Below are positions 46,605 to 57,626 of a stretch of 64,000 nucleotides of DNA, piece by piece. Under the pieces are notes generated by a model. That model did not search any database. It was not told where the DNA came from and worked only from the letters and a program-made list of their open reading frames with translations. Both the position numbers and the translations under genes were made by a program. Within the stretch, counting starts at the first letter, position 1; each line of letters starts with the position of its first letter. The stretch comes from Apodospora peruviana (taxonomy: Eukaryota > Ascomycota > Sordariomycetes > Sordariales > Lasiosphaeriaceae), in NCBI GenBank assembly GCA_033439685.1, contig JAUEDM010000009.1:868001-932000 (forward strand). The letters are read 5' to 3'.

Positions 46605-47430
46605 CCATGGTGGTAAGTACCAAGCCAGAACACCTACTTGACGTAAATGCTAACACGTACATGTTCTCAGACGGCGACCTTTTCCGCCGGCTGAGTGAAA
46701 AGAGGTCTTCTCTTGCACATCCACCTGCACACTACCAGAGTCAGACACTCTACCAGGCACACCACGACCAGGCAGACAACAACCAGGCACACAACAACCA
46801 GGTACACAACAACCAGGCACACAACAACCAGGTACACAACAACCAGGCACACAACAACCAGGTAAAGCAGCAATCCATATCCAATTTCCATCTACACACT
46901 CCTGTGATATTCTCGGTCTTACTAAGCGGGTCTATCCATACAGAACACGGCCTCGAATGATGCATTTCAAGCATCGATGAGCGAATTAGACGATCCCATG
47001 AATAATGCACAGCAGGAGTGGACGACCTGATCCAAGGCATCGCTGGCCCCAGCACTGCGGCTTCTGGTCAAAGTGGTGCTGCTCAAGGTTTCGACGAAGA
47101 ACATGAAATTGGGGGACTTGAGCAACTCCTCGGGGCCATGGCAAAGCAGAACAACGACCTGATAAAGCAGAACGACCGCCTGCTAAAGCTGAATGACGAC
47201 ACGCAAGAGCTGAACAGAGACATGAAAAAGGTGAAGGACGACCTGCAAAGCAGAACCACGACCGGCAAAAGGTGATCGGCGAGCTGGCAAAGCAGAACCA
47301 CGACCTGCAAAAGCTGATAGACGACATGCGAGAGCTGAATCACGCAGTGGTGGCGCAGGCCGCCTGGTCTGATCAAAGGCGGAAGGCAGCGGAACAAGAA
47401 CTCGAGGAGCTCGGGATGAACAATCACTGA
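46605..47430 (+). pseudogene. Broken coiled-coil gene with 15-bp tandem repeats
   Basis: Several plausible pieces lie in order but do not join in one frame. After an ATG and a GTAAGT/TCAG intron comes 'DGDLFRRLSEKRSSLAHPPA', then seven copies of a five-residue repeat (A/V-H-N-N-Q), then a GTAAAG donor. Next, 47018-47275 reads 'GLEQLLGAMAKQNNDLIKQN' and '...KLNDDTQELNRDMKKVK' before stopping. The same heptad pattern resumes in another frame from about 47244 ('GELAKQNHDLQKLIDDMREL') to a stop at 47430. The two halves would be continuous if 'ctgcaaagcagaaccacgac' at 47243 read 'ctggcaaagcag...', as it does 42 bp later, so one G appears lost. The frame before 47018 is closed by a TAA. Either the locus is dead or the sequence has errors. 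The original product was an elongated coiled-coil protein. Confidence 0.5.
46756..46860. repeat. 15-bp tandem repeat, seven copies
   Basis: The unit ggYacacaacaacca is repeated seven times. The third base alternates C/T in the last five copies, so the true higher-order unit is 30 bp. The first two copies are diverged. The period is a multiple of three, so length change would not shift the frame. Confidence 0.9.
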
Positions 47431-47718
47431 GCGAGCAAGTGGGAGCAGCAGCGCTGGAATGTACTATTGCACGACCGACGGCCATGGTCGTAGCGGTGAC
47501 CATGAGTTTTCTCCTGGGTTTTTTTTTAAAGAAGACATGAACAGCGCTGGCTTTCTTTTTTTTTTTTTTTTTTTTTTGCTTTTCTGTCAACAAGCGGATA
47601 TACTGTCTCATTGATGGTATTATACATCATATTTTCTAGATGATATAGTTCATAAAAACAAATAACAACACACAACTTCTGTCTCCCTCTCTCCCTCTCT
47701 CCCTCTCTCTCTCTCTCT
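47431..47718. other. Spacer with long T run and CT microsatellite
   Basis: A run of about 22 T lies at ~47555-47577. A pure CT/CCCT microsatellite lies at ~47680-47720, just beyond the stop codon of the MFS gene, probably in its 3' UTR. Confidence 0.65.
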
Positions 47719-49498
47719 CTAAATGACATAGCGGAACGATAGGTTCTGCAAATCTGTGAGGTCCTCGAAGCCGTGCACGATATTCTTGGGGTCGGCGGCG
47801 ACAACTCCTTCGGCCGCCATCTTGTCGCGCTTGTTGTTCTGGTGGTTGAGATAGAAGCGTAGCCCCACGATGACGATCACCAGCAAGCAGTAGCAGCCGA
47901 GGTGGGTGGCGAAGGCGATAAAATACCGCGGGCCATCCCAGGAGAGAAAGACCTGTGGGCCGATGCTGTTCCCCGCGCTCCAGAAGACGAAGTTGGTGGC
48001 CACCGCCACGCTTTTTTTGGTTGTGCCGGCGATGTTGCGGCTGATCATGGACAGAGCCAGAGTCTGGGCGGACCAGAAGGAGAGAGTGACTTTGGTTTGG
48101 TGTGTTAGTTGGATGGTGAAGGGGAAAAGGGAGTGGGTGAGTGGGCTTACTGTAGTAGCAAATGAGGAGGCCGACCTTGCGAGCCAAAGTGTCAGGGGTG
48201 ACGGTCATGAGCAGGATGGTGCCGATGAAAGAGCTAGATATCACCGCAGGTGTTAGAAACTGGATACTCCTGAGTGAAAGACAGAAGAACAAAACTTACG
48301 GAATCACAAAGCCCAGCATGGTCAACAGATTCTGGCTGGTCCGCTTCACGATCCAAACGGACCCCAGCAGGACGATGATGATGTAGAAACCCAGCACCAT
48401 AGCCAGCAACTGCGTCTCCAGCACGCTGAAGCCAAAGCTCTTGATGATGATGCCCTGGAACGCGCCAAGTCCGGAGGTCGGCAGCGTCGTGGTCAGCGCG
48501 ATGAGCGAGTACCCCCACACCTGCGGATCCCTAAAGGCCTCCCAGACGTGATCCATCCTGAGCTTCCGGCTCTGCAGGCCGGTCTGGTTGTCCCTGACGC
48601 GCTCGACCATCAACCTCTTGTCCTCTTCCGAAAAGCACTTGGCGCGCATCGGGCTGTCGGGCATGTACCACCCGACAAAGACGCCGTAGATGACCGAGAT
48701 GACGCCGTACGCCAGGAACAGCCACTGCCACGACTTGAGGGGCCCGCCGCTGATTAGAGAGAAACAGTACGCCAACAAGCCGCCGACGACCTGCTGGGCG
48801 CCGTTCATCATGTACCAGTAGGTCACGCGGGCGGCCTGCTCCTCGCGGCGGTACCACATGGCCGAGAGCACAATGAAGGCCGGCTGGCAGGCCGACTCGA
48901 ACAGGCCCAGCAAAGTGCGGACGGCCACAAGACCGACGAAGTTGTGCGTGGCGGCCGTGCAGGCCAGCACGGTGCCCCATGCGATGATGCTGAAGCTGAG
49001 GTACTTGGCGATGGGCACGCGGGTGATGATCCAGTTCTGGGGGTATTCGACGATGAGGATGGTGATGTAGATGCAGGTCGTGAGCCAGGAGTACTGTTTG
49101 TTTGATAAGTATCAAAATGTTAGCCAATGATTACGGAACATGAATGGTAAGAAACTCACGTCTTGTCCCTTGAGGTTGTTGTCTTCTTGGATGCCCATGA
49201 TGGAGGCAAACGACATGGTTCCCTTGTCGATAGCTTGCAGGAAGTAGGTGGTGATCATGATCCAGAGCACCCGGCGATCGATCATCTTGCGGAGCTGGTC
49301 GTTCTTCTCGGGTGGTATCTCGATGGCAACGTCAGACGCGTATTTGGCGACCTCCTTGTCGACTCTGTCGTAGTTCTGGCGGTCTATCTTCTCCGGGACG
49401 CCATCATCGACTGAATGCCGAGCCTCCTCGATGGCGACATCAGCCCCTTGGGCATGCTGGGCCGTCGCCTTGTCGTCGTAGACTGGGGGAGTAGCCAT
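47719..49498 (-). CDS. MFS permease, allantoate-permease (Dal5-like) family
   Basis: Exons 49160-49498, 48300-49093, 48151-48233 and 47719-48089 (introns 66, 66 and 61 bp, all GT-AG) encode 528 residues. The start is the ATG giving 'MATPPVYDDK'. The N-terminal ~85 residues are cytoplasmic and acidic. The first helix region has 'DRRVLWIMITTYFLQAIDKG', followed by 'MGIQEDNNLKGQD'. The next exon restores 'YSWLTTCIYITILIVEYPQN'. Also present are 'RTLLGLFESACQPAFIVLSA', 'YMMNGAQQVVGGLLAYCFSL' and 'TTTLPTSGLGAFQGIIIKSF', all typical of the anion:cation symporter/Dal5 branch. The predicted role is proton-coupled uptake of an organic anion. Divergent pairing with the GH105 gene suggests that the substrate is an unsaturated pectin fragment or related uronate, which is inference. 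Confidence 0.92.
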
Positions 49499-50407
49499 TG
49501 TGTCGACCGGGATGAACACAAAGTGGACAGACACTTGGGTATGAGAAGAAACGGTGGAGGAGTGGGTGAGAAAGAAGATCCCGCGGGATCAAATCCGGGG
49601 AAGATGAAAGGTTTTATCCATGCTTTTTCCCCATGATGATCGCTGCTGAATGAGGAGACATGGTCTCGTACCATTGTCCTGATCCCCGGAAAAGAAGGAT
49701 GGAGTAGTGTAGCAGTTGGTAACCCCAGCTTACCCCACAAACCGACACGAGGGAAGAGATTCCCTGTCCTGGAGTCTCGAGGAGTCGAGGTTGGGATTCC
49801 GCTCGACAATGCACCGAAGCATCACCACGTCTTTTCAAAATATTTGGCACGAGATCCATGTTCGTCCCCAATCTTTCTCGGCCCCGTTTCCCGGTCTGGG
49901 AACGTCTATCGCGGCCATATCCACCCGACCCCAATCCCCGCGTGGAGAGGAACCGGGGAAACCCACATGGACTCATCGCCATCGTGGGGAAATAAGCCGA
50001 TGCCGACGCTACCTCGTGGGTACGGTTTTTGGTGAGATTGTCCCCTCGGTTTCCTTCACACCGAGCTTACCCCAATTTTCGGATCTGTGGTGTGCCAAGT
50101 TTCTTACCCCTTTCCCACGAACCAAACACCACCCTCTCGAGGCAATACTGAGATTCTCCACGAAACAGGTATCAAAATTTGAAGGAATACTTTACCCTGG
50201 CTCTCTCTCTCTCCTCCATGCAAGAAAGATTGATCTTGAAAGAAAACGAGCGATACCGTTTCTGGGTTTGATACTCTTTCATCATCACCAACCTTCCATT
50301 GACCCCCGTCAAACGGCCAAAAAAAAAAAAAAGAAAAACCATCACCCCTTGCCTCCTTACCCCTGAGCAAAAATAAATCATTCAACACCACCACCACCAC
50401 CACCAAA
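49499..50407. promoter_or_regulatory. Shared divergent promoter of MFS permease and GH105 hydrolase
   Basis: 909 bp separate the two start codons. The GH105 side ends in an A-run (~50321-50333) and a (cac)n stretch directly before the ATG at 50408. No specific operator was identified. Co-regulation is inferred from the arrangement and the matching predicted functions. Confidence 0.55.
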
Positions 50408-51529
50408 ATGCCCGCCGAACTCCACGGCATCAAGGCCGCAGATGTGCACGCCAAGATCCGCCTCCTGATCTCCGGCCTAGTCAACATCTCAGACACAACA
50501 GGCGAGTTCCTGCTGAAACTCGACGACGGGCGCGTAATCGACACCAAAGGCTGGGAGGACTGGGAATGGACCCACGGCGTGGGTCTCTACGGCATCTGGC
50601 AGTACTACACTCTGACAGCCGACCCGTCCCTGCTGAAAATCATCGAGGACTGGTTCGCGAACCGGTTCGCGGCAGGCGGCACAACGAAAAACATCAACAC
50701 CATGGCCGTGTTCCTGACTCTAGCCTGCGTGTACGAGCAGACTCGCAATCCAACATACCTGCCCTGGCTCGACAGCTGGGCCGAGTGGGCGTACCACGAC
50801 CTCGAGCGCACAAAATATGGCGGCATGCAGCACGTTACCTATTTGTCTCTGCACGACCAGCAGCTGTGGGACGATACGCTCATGATGACGGTCCTGCCTC
50901 TCGCAAAAATCGGTCAGGTTCTGGGGAGGCCGCATTACATCGCCGAAGCCAAAAAACAGTTCCTTCTTCACATCCAGTACCTCTTCGACACCAAGACCGG
51001 CCTCTTTTTCCACGGATGGACGTTTGCCGACGGCGGACATAATTTCGCGAAAGCGCTCTGGGCGCGCGGAAACAGCTGGCTCACGATTGCTATCCCTGAA
51101 TTTTTGGATCTCTTCGACTTGGAGGCCAGTGATCCGGTGGGCAGCCAGTTACTGAATGCGCTGTCCGCGCAAGTCGAGGCGCTCCGCCCCTTACAGACGC
51201 CTTCCGGTCTCTGGAGGACGCTTCTCGATATCCCTGAAGAGGAAGGGTCGTACGTCGAGGCGAGCGCGACTGCGGGGTTTGCGTTTGGCATACTCAAAGC
51301 GCAGCGGAAGCGGTATATCGACCGGAAGGAGTATGACGAGACCGCAATCAGGGCGGTCAAGGCGGTTCTTGAAAATATTGATCAGGATGGTGAGCTGCTG
51401 AATACGTCGTTTGGCACAGCCATGGGGGAGACGTTACAGCATTACAAGGATATTCCGATCACTAGCATGCCGTATGGGCAGGCCATGGCCATGATGGCGC
51501 TGGTGGAGTTTTTGCGGGTGTTTATATAG
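50408..51529 (+). CDS. GH105 unsaturated rhamnogalacturonyl hydrolase
   Basis: A single exon of 373 residues with no signal peptide, so an intracellular enzyme. The (alpha/alpha)6-barrel family is shown by 'GWEDWEWTHGVGLYGIWQYY', 'NINTMAVFLTLACVYEQTRN', 'QQLWDDTLMMTVLPLAKIG' (the Asp pair at 155-156 contains the usual catalytic Asp), 'LFFHGWTF', 'ALWARGNSWLTIAIPEFL' and 'SYVEASATAGFAFGILKA'. Length matches bacterial YteR/YesR-type enzymes. It removes the unsaturated uronic acid from the non-reducing end of rhamnogalacturonan-I fragments left by lyases. It acts on imported oligosaccharides, consistent with the divergently transcribed MFS permease next door. Confidence 0.93.
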   Translation: MPAELHGIKAADVHAKIRLLISGLVNISDTTGEFLLKLDDGRVIDTKGWEDWEWTHGVGLYGIWQYYTLTADPSLLKIIEDWFANRFAAGGTTKNINTMAVFLTLACVYEQTRNPTYLPWLDSWAEWAYHDLERTKYGGMQHVTYLSLHDQQLWDDTLMMTVLPLAKIGQVLGRPHYIAEAKKQFLLHIQYLFDTKTGLFFHGWTFADGGHNFAKALWARGNSWLTIAIPEFLDLFDLEASDPVGSQLLNALSAQVEALRPLQTPSGLWRTLLDIPEEEGSYVEASATAGFAFGILKAQRKRYIDRKEYDETAIRAVKAVLENIDQDGELLNTSFGTAMGETLQHYKDIPITSMPYGQAMAMMALVEFLRVFI

Positions 51530-52429
51530 ATTATTATGCTAGAAATTTGAACAGAAAAGAGATTCTCTATGTTGTTAAATCCCGCCCATGGACTTTGCTG
51601 CCTTCGTTGCTCTAGCATCATTCAGTCGCTCACGTGGCTGCGGAAGATTAACTACTCATGACCGCACTGTAGAAACGGCGGAAGGCTTCAGTAATGAAGC
51701 AGCACTGAGGTTGTCATGAGAATGACGCTGTAATTGCAGGATCTGACCAGAAGGGTGTTGTTATACCGCTTATAGGTGGGCAAGGTATTAGCTATTGACT
51801 ATGGTCATACATGCCTCCTCCCAGGTCATATCAGGACACTCCGTCAGGCCATGGGACGCTCAGGCCCTACCAGCAACAAGGACCACAAGGAGAGTTAGAT
51901 CAGCACGCCGCAACCAATCCACCGTCACAAGCAAGGCGACCAACGCCAGCACAGAAACAAGGATCTGATTCTCTCCACGACCATAGGGGACCAAAAGGTT
52001 CACACATGAACCATTCAAGGAACGCCTCGTAGAAGCTTGGTGCTTACTTACGTCGAGTGTGTGAACAACATAGATGCCAGATAGCAGCGCAGGCGGACGT
52101 AGTTCGAGGTCTCCCCAAAACAAGAGAGGGGCCAAACACAGAGGCGCGATTACTGCAGTGTATCAAGAGCTTATTAGCTATCGTTTATTTAGGGTTGTCT
52201 GTGTTGATATTAAAAACTTACCATGACGCTCCTCAGGCTGCCCATCAAAGTCACGGCGGCGGCGGTGACGACTACTGGTAGGCATCTTGCTTGTTGTGGT
52301 TCCCCGAAGTTGTGAGTCGGTGAGGGCTGGGGGCTCACTAACTTGGTTAGAACGTGGGTCGCGCAAGAGAGATCTCGATGGACTGGGAAAAATCTCAAAG
52401 AGCAATCACTGGCAGAGAAGACCGACCAA
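51530..52429. other. Intergenic region
   Basis: 3' flank of the GH105 gene followed by sequence with only short overlapping frames. No gene was recognised. Confidence 0.5.
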
Positions 52430-52620
52430 AAGGAGACGCCGGGCGGAAACCACTGCTGTATTCACCATTCGGCGTGCAGCTGGTGAATGGCCTACGAGTT
52501 GATGCATGCGCGTGGAGTTGTCACACTTGGTACTGGTAGTCGGGATACCGGTGTGCTCGACAGAGATCTGACTGACCCCAGGCTACATACGGCTCAGGAA
52601 CGAGGGTGTCGTCGACTTTG
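52430..52620 (-). pseudogene. Relic fragment of an F-box/ankyrin-type gene (copy A)
   Basis: This block aligns by eye with 53655-53840. Shared words are gacgccgggcgg, ttcggc.t.cagct, gttgat.ca, gtggagt/gtggaat and cggctcaggaa, in the same order and spacing apart from a ~17-bp insertion. No open frame survives. It is therefore a short, heavily decayed copy of the locus at 53197-54030. Confidence 0.45.
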
Positions 52621-53196
52621 ACGCCGTGTGGCACGCGCGCGTGCAGTGGGTCCGGCCTTGCGGTCGTGGCAACTGCCAACGCCCTCAAACAGCTGGAGTC
52701 TTGAGACTGAAGAAAAGAGGCAGCGGCTGACTTTGGAACGAAAGTGGGTAAGGATTCAACGAGTTGCTAAGAAAAGCCATCTAAGATTGCTGCGGACAAA
52801 TATACATACTAATAGGTAGCCCCGCGTCAAATCAGATGCTCAGTCGAATAAAAAGACTCATCACTCGCGTTGTCCTCCTCGTCCGAGAGGTCAGACAAGC
52901 TTTGCTCCTCCTCCATCTTCACCGCCGCCGAACCGAACGCAAGCCCCTACTCCATCAGCAGCTCGCTTGATATCTCCTTACCTTTGGCTCTCCATAAATA
53001 CAGTAAACGCGTGGTTCAGCTTCTCGTCACTGCTGTCATGACGCTGGAGGAAGGTCTTTTTCACACGATGATGGTTCGACGTGTCATACTCGAGCCGCCG
53101 GATGTGCTTCAACTTAGTGCGCATGATGGTTAGGTATCGTAGTCGGCGAACTGCGCAATCGTGGTTGGGGAGTGTGTTGAGACCCCGTGGTAGACT
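52621..53196. other. Intergenic / decayed region
   Basis: Between the two relics. No motif is legible; it may be the lost C-terminal part of the ankyrin gene to its right. Confidence 0.4.
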
Positions 53197-54030
53197 TCAC
53201 CCAATTGGATCAGGTGGAGTTACCCGATGGCTATTGTTGATAATGGCAGTCGTCAGCGGCGTCTGGCCGGCTGTGGACACGGCGTTGATTTTGGCGCCGT
53301 TCTCGAGGACAAGCAGCGCGAACGGGACGTTGTCGGTGCGCGCCGCGTGCATGAGCGGTGTGCGACCGTCAACACCACTCGCGTCGATATGGGCGCCAAA
53401 GTCGAGAAGCAACTCCACGAGGTCCGGGTCCGAGGCGTTGCGCAAGGCGCAGTTGAGCGGGCCTGCCAACTAGCTGACTGCCGGGGATCCCGGGATCTGG
53501 CTGCGCCGACCCTAAGGAGGAGACGCACCCATGCGGTGTGATTCTTTTCGACCGAGTAAGACAATGGGTCCGAGTCCTCTGGCAATCGAGAATGTTGGGG
53601 TTGGCTCCGTAGCTGAGCAGCGCGGTTACGGCGTGGAGGCGAATAATGTGCGACCAAGAGACGCCGGGCGGGAACCAGTATTCGGCATACAGCTGTGAGG
53701 TCCACGCGTTGATACACGTGGAATCGTTGCACCTGGCACGATACCGATATGTTCTTAGAGGGCAGGTTTGACGCCTTCGGTTTTCTTGTGAACGTCCCTA
53801 ACAATCGGCTCAGGAATCTCTTGTTGCGACATAACTTCCTCGTTGGGGAGTGCGTTGGGACGGCGACGAGATTGGGACGGTTCTTCATCGTATCGTGGGC
53901 TGCGGCCGTCGTCATGTCTGGATGTTCGTGGTTGAAGGTCATTCTGCTAACAATATGCCACGGAAGAAGTTGGAGAGCAGTTGAAGAGTTTTGAGCATGC
54001 TGAGAAATGGTCAAGAGCGAAGTGTCCAAG
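53197..54030 (-). pseudogene. Decayed F-box/ankyrin-repeat gene (copy B)
   Basis: On the minus strand, ankyrin-like units are legible in three different frames. The order is 'LCRNKRFLSRLL' (end of an F-box-like start), 'LYAEYWFPPGVSW' and 'LHAVTALLSYGANPNILDC', then 'LSYSVEKNHTAWVRLLLRVG', then 'LNCALRNASDPDLVELLLDF' and 'DGRTPLMHAARTDNVPFALL'. The last legible unit is 'GQTPLTTAIINNSHRV'. Intact fungal genes keep these in a single frame. At least two frame breaks are needed, and the repeat array stops abruptly at 53197. It is a clear pseudogene of the common F-box-plus-ankyrin type. Confidence 0.65.
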
Positions 54031-54384
54031 GTACTTGCCTATTTGAGAACCCATCCAGAGCGCGGCAGCTGTGTTGGACGGTTGGTGATGAGGTAAGATA
54101 GGTGCTTGTGTGTCACCTGTTGGTTGCGCGGCTGCACCTGCCTTTGTCTTGGATTACACATCGTGGTTTCATTGGCAGGATATAAGCACCTTACCCAAGT
54201 ACCTGAGGCGGTACCATTTAGGTCACAGGCAGAGAAAGAGGATGTGAAATTTCCCGCGCACGACGCCTTTTAAACCCAGAAAACTGAATGAAACCACTAC
54301 AGAGCATCACATGTGCAATTCAAGGGAAAAGGACGACCGCTAAGTACATTGTACTCCTCGAAAAAAGCAGCACACCACTCGGTC
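54031..54384. other. Intergenic region
   Basis: 354 bp with no recognised feature; a possible promoter for the truncated acetyltransferase. Confidence 0.5.
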
Positions 54385-54745
54385 ATGTCGCCGCCATCCA
54401 ATGTGAAACTCAGACGCGCAACAGCGTCCGACATGTCCGCCTTGGCCGCTATCGGCTCTAGAGCCTCCGACAACGAGCCCATCGACGCCCAATGGTACCC
54501 TCTCAAGGCCATCTATCCAGAAGACTACCACCTGAGCTTTGTCGACGAGTTCAAGCTGCGCCTCACGATCCCGGGCAATGTGATGATGGGGTTCTTAGTG
54601 CACAGAACCGGACTGGAATCAATGGGGAGAATGGAGTTGTATGGTATGTCTATTGGACTTGTTCTGTTGAAAGCCTATCATCTCTAGCCCATATTATGAT
54701 ATTGGTTCCGTTGCCAGAACCTCAGGCCGGAATGCCCACCTGATG
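54385..54745 (+). pseudogene. Truncated GNAT acetyltransferase
   Basis: From ATG 54385 the frame reads 'MSPPSNVKLRRATASDMSAL' then 'YPEDYHLSFVDEFKLRL' and 'GNVMMGFLVHRTGLESMGRM', which is the N-terminal half of a fungal GNAT domain. A GTATGT donor at ~54644 and an acceptor CCAG at ~54718 lead to only eight more codons before a stop. The acetyl-CoA-binding R/Q-x-x-G-x-G/A region and the rest of the fold are missing. No continuation was found within 500 bp. It is a 3'-truncated gene. Confidence 0.6.
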
Positions 54746-56752
54746 AGATTGTATACCATATTTCAAGACAATCAGAGTGAAGACAAGGGCGCAGAGTGCG
54801 CCCTTGTGCAAAGATTGCAGTGGCTGCTGCAGTGGTTGCTGCCACAACCTCCACAAAACGACAAACCTCCCGTATGGTTCTTTCCCATATTGCCGGTAGG
54901 TCCAACTCCACCTCCTGCGCCCTCTTCCATGTAAGCTCTCACCACCTCCTTGATGGTTTCAAGCTGGCGTGGTGCGAAGTCCGCAACCTCTGTCATCTAC
55001 AAAACCACCCAGTCAGTAAGAATGTCAAACTGAGCAAGCCAAAATTTGAAATCCAAGGAATCTGCCCTCAACATCATTCCGCCTCTCCTCTGCCTCTGCA
55101 CAAGGGATAATCTCTACGACGAAGAACAACATCCGGCCGAATGCTGCCCCCCCCCCCCCCCGGGAAAGAACAGATCCTCGACCAACGGGTCTTTCAGATC
55201 CAGTTAAGCGCACGCGTGAAAGCCATCCCAGAACGTCTTCGGAATCTCTTCGGCGAGCAAGACGCCCTAGGCTAACATCCAGACGTAGCATGACGAGAGG
55301 AGGACCAAGTCAACGTAGAAATATCCATGTTGAATGGTGTCTAACCCATACACCAGCTTGAATCACCAAGGGTAGTGCCACGGAAATCCCAACTCGTTCG
55401 GTTTACACTCACGGACCTGATACCCCTTAGCTCACAGCAGCCATCGCCACCGGCCATGATGACCAGGCATACTCCGCGCAAGACCCGACAGTCGACAACG
55501 CGGCGCAACGAGAGATTCCGATCAGCCCAACGCGAAGACGAAAGGGGCCATGGGTTAGGTGTATGGGCGAGGATTGAGAACAACGCTCTCAAAGAAATGC
55601 TGGCGAACACCCGAGAAAGAGTATCAGGGTCGCCATCTCTCCGAGATAACCGGTAGGTACGCTGGCTCGAGAGGCTGCCTCGTTTTGTGTTGACTTGGGC
55701 ATGACAGGTCGACAGGGGAAAATTAAGAAAAGGAGGGCAAGTGCTGGGACTGGGGTTTACATTTTCGGTTGCTTCGATGTCGTTCTCGACCTTATCGTCA
55801 CTTACGTGACGCTCTTGCTCATCGGGGGTTGGGTCAGCGTCTGGGCCTGACGAAGTCTCATTCTTGACTATAGTTGCTAACACCACTGCCAATTACACCA
55901 CTGCCAATTACACCACTGCCAATTACACCACTGCCAATTACACCACTGCCAATTACACCACTGCCAATTACACCACTGCCAATTACACCACTACCAATTG
56001 TGAAGAGAACACGTCAAACGGTTAATGTAAAGCTCAAAAGGGCCGGGAACCCAATGAATAATCACATACCTCGTCGGAAACCCGGGGGCGGCGGGGGTGG
56101 CATGATGATGTGGTATTAGAGCGTGGTGGTCTGTCGAGGGTGCAGAAGTCGCTCTTGTACCAAAGGTTTTTTTTTGGCAGTGAAGGGGAAAAAACGTTCG
56201 TGCAAGAAGGGATAAATTTTAGAATGGGCGAAGGGAAGGCACCTTTATACACACGTGGTCGGCGGCGGGGGCACGGTTCACCTCAATCACTCGCGAATGG
56301 GTTCGACGGCTTTCAAAGGCCTTCGCAGGTTGGGGCCGACAGGTTCAAAGATGAGACGGAAGGGGTCCATAGATATGAAGCATTGTACGGGCAGGTGTGG
56401 AAGCGGACATCAATCCAAATGCCAGCCATCCAATCTCTGGAGTAGGTGTTCAGCCTCGTGGTAAGCATGATATCAAGCTAGTACAAGGCCTTGAAGAAAC
56501 GGGGACCGCCTTCTTGAATATCCCGACTTTATGAGGCTATATGTGTGACTTCAGTCCTATCCAGGCTTCCAAGGGGCTGGTGTGAATCAGCGTCTTGGCG
56601 CCTTCTTCAATACTGTGTGGAGTGAATCGGCCCTATCGTACCTCCTCCTTGCAATCCTTGAAAATTCCTCCTCTTTCCCCGCCGTCTATGGTCCCTAAAA
56701 TTCCCTTCCAGTTTTGCCAATCTTGCTCCCCACGATCTCCCAGCTATCATTC
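54746..56752. other. 2-kb region of unclear content
   Basis: It contains a run of 16 C at 55147-55162 and the 15-bp repeat listed separately. A basic open frame at 55456-55650 plus ('MMTRHTPRKTRQSTTRRNER' then 'LGVWARIENNALKEMLANTR') and an acidic one on the minus strand just above it ('DADPTPDEQERHVSDDKVEN') both look protein-like. Neither could be extended into a gene model. No family was recognised. Confidence 0.4.
55881..56000. repeat. 15-bp tandem repeat, eight copies
   Basis: The unit caccactgccaatta is repeated eight times. The first seven copies are identical and the last has two substitutions. One plus frame through it would encode T-P-L-P-I repeats, but it begins without a supported start. 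The near-perfect identity points to recent expansion. Confidence 0.95.
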
Positions 56753-57626
56753 ATGCTTGAAAATTCTCGTACCAAGCACTGGTATTGCCCCGTCGACACC
56801 AAAGCAATGGACAACGTCCGAAAGAAGCGCCGCGAGGCTATTGTCAACTTGCCAAGATTCCAAGATGGTGCGTCAAGTCTGGCCCCTGATCAGGAGAAAA
56901 ATAAGATACTAATATGGTTCGTTCATACAGCGGCGGACGAGCAGATCATGTCTGGGTATCCCGCGAGTCAGCCCCAAGGAGGCCACCAGGTACTTTCAGC
57001 CATGCCATCCCCTGAGCGTTATCTGCTTTCATTGTCGCCAATCCTTTATCATTGCTAACCGCATCTATAATGTCCAGACCACCACGTCTTTGACATCCGA
57101 GGAGATCTATAATTTGCGCATGGATAAAATCGCGGCAGAAGCAGAGCGCAAAGATCGAGAGCGCGACGAAGAAGAGCGCACTGGACAGCTGGTGACCACC
57201 GAAAATAGTCCACCCATCATTCGACGTGCGAATGCTCGGATTGTCATAGCTCGCGTTCGTCAGCAAGGCATAGACGAGGCTGGATCCCATAGTGATACTC
57301 GACGGATAGTCCTGGGAACCCTGGCGGCTCGTCAGCAAGGCATGGACGGGGCTGTATCCCAGGGTGGTACTAAACAGGAATTTCTAGCTCAGCGTGACGA
57401 CGGACATGAAGAGATGGTGGCAGACCTTGCGGAAGAGGCTCAGGAGGGAGTGGAGGAGGAAGTTGGAGGTGATAACCGCCAGGAACGTCATGGTGTGTGG
57501 GAGCTTCACGGAGTTGTGATGCATTATGGAGCAATATTTGTTTCTCAGCTTCTTCTTGCTCTTCTGGAAATCTACTTGGAGATGTCCTTGAAGAACTTCC
57601 AGTTTTTATGGGAAGGAATTATCTAA
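56753..57626 (+). CDS. Small charged protein of unknown function with C-terminal hydrophobic segment
   Basis: Exons 56753-56867, 56931-56989 and 57078-57626 (introns 63 and 88 bp, GT-AG, phase-consistent) give 240 residues. The N terminus is 'MLENSRTKHWYCPVDTKAMD'. Exon 3 opens 'TTTSLTSEEIYNLRMDKIAA' and continues with a charged helix ('EAERKDRERDEEERTGQ'). An imperfect internal duplication follows ('ARVRQQGIDEAGSHSDTRRI' and 'AARQQGMDGAVSQGGTKQE'), then an acidic stretch. It ends with 'MHYGAIFVSQLLLALLEIYL', a likely membrane segment. No family was recognised. Clean splicing across two introns argues for a real gene, but expression evidence is needed. Confidence 0.5.

Noticed and set aside
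49384..49809. Minus-strand frame covering the start of the MFS gene and its promoter
   Set aside because: It overlaps the true first exon in another frame and has no conserved motif.
55881..56000. CRISPR-like array
   Set aside because: The repeats are head-to-tail without spacers, in a eukaryotic genome; this is a minisatellite.
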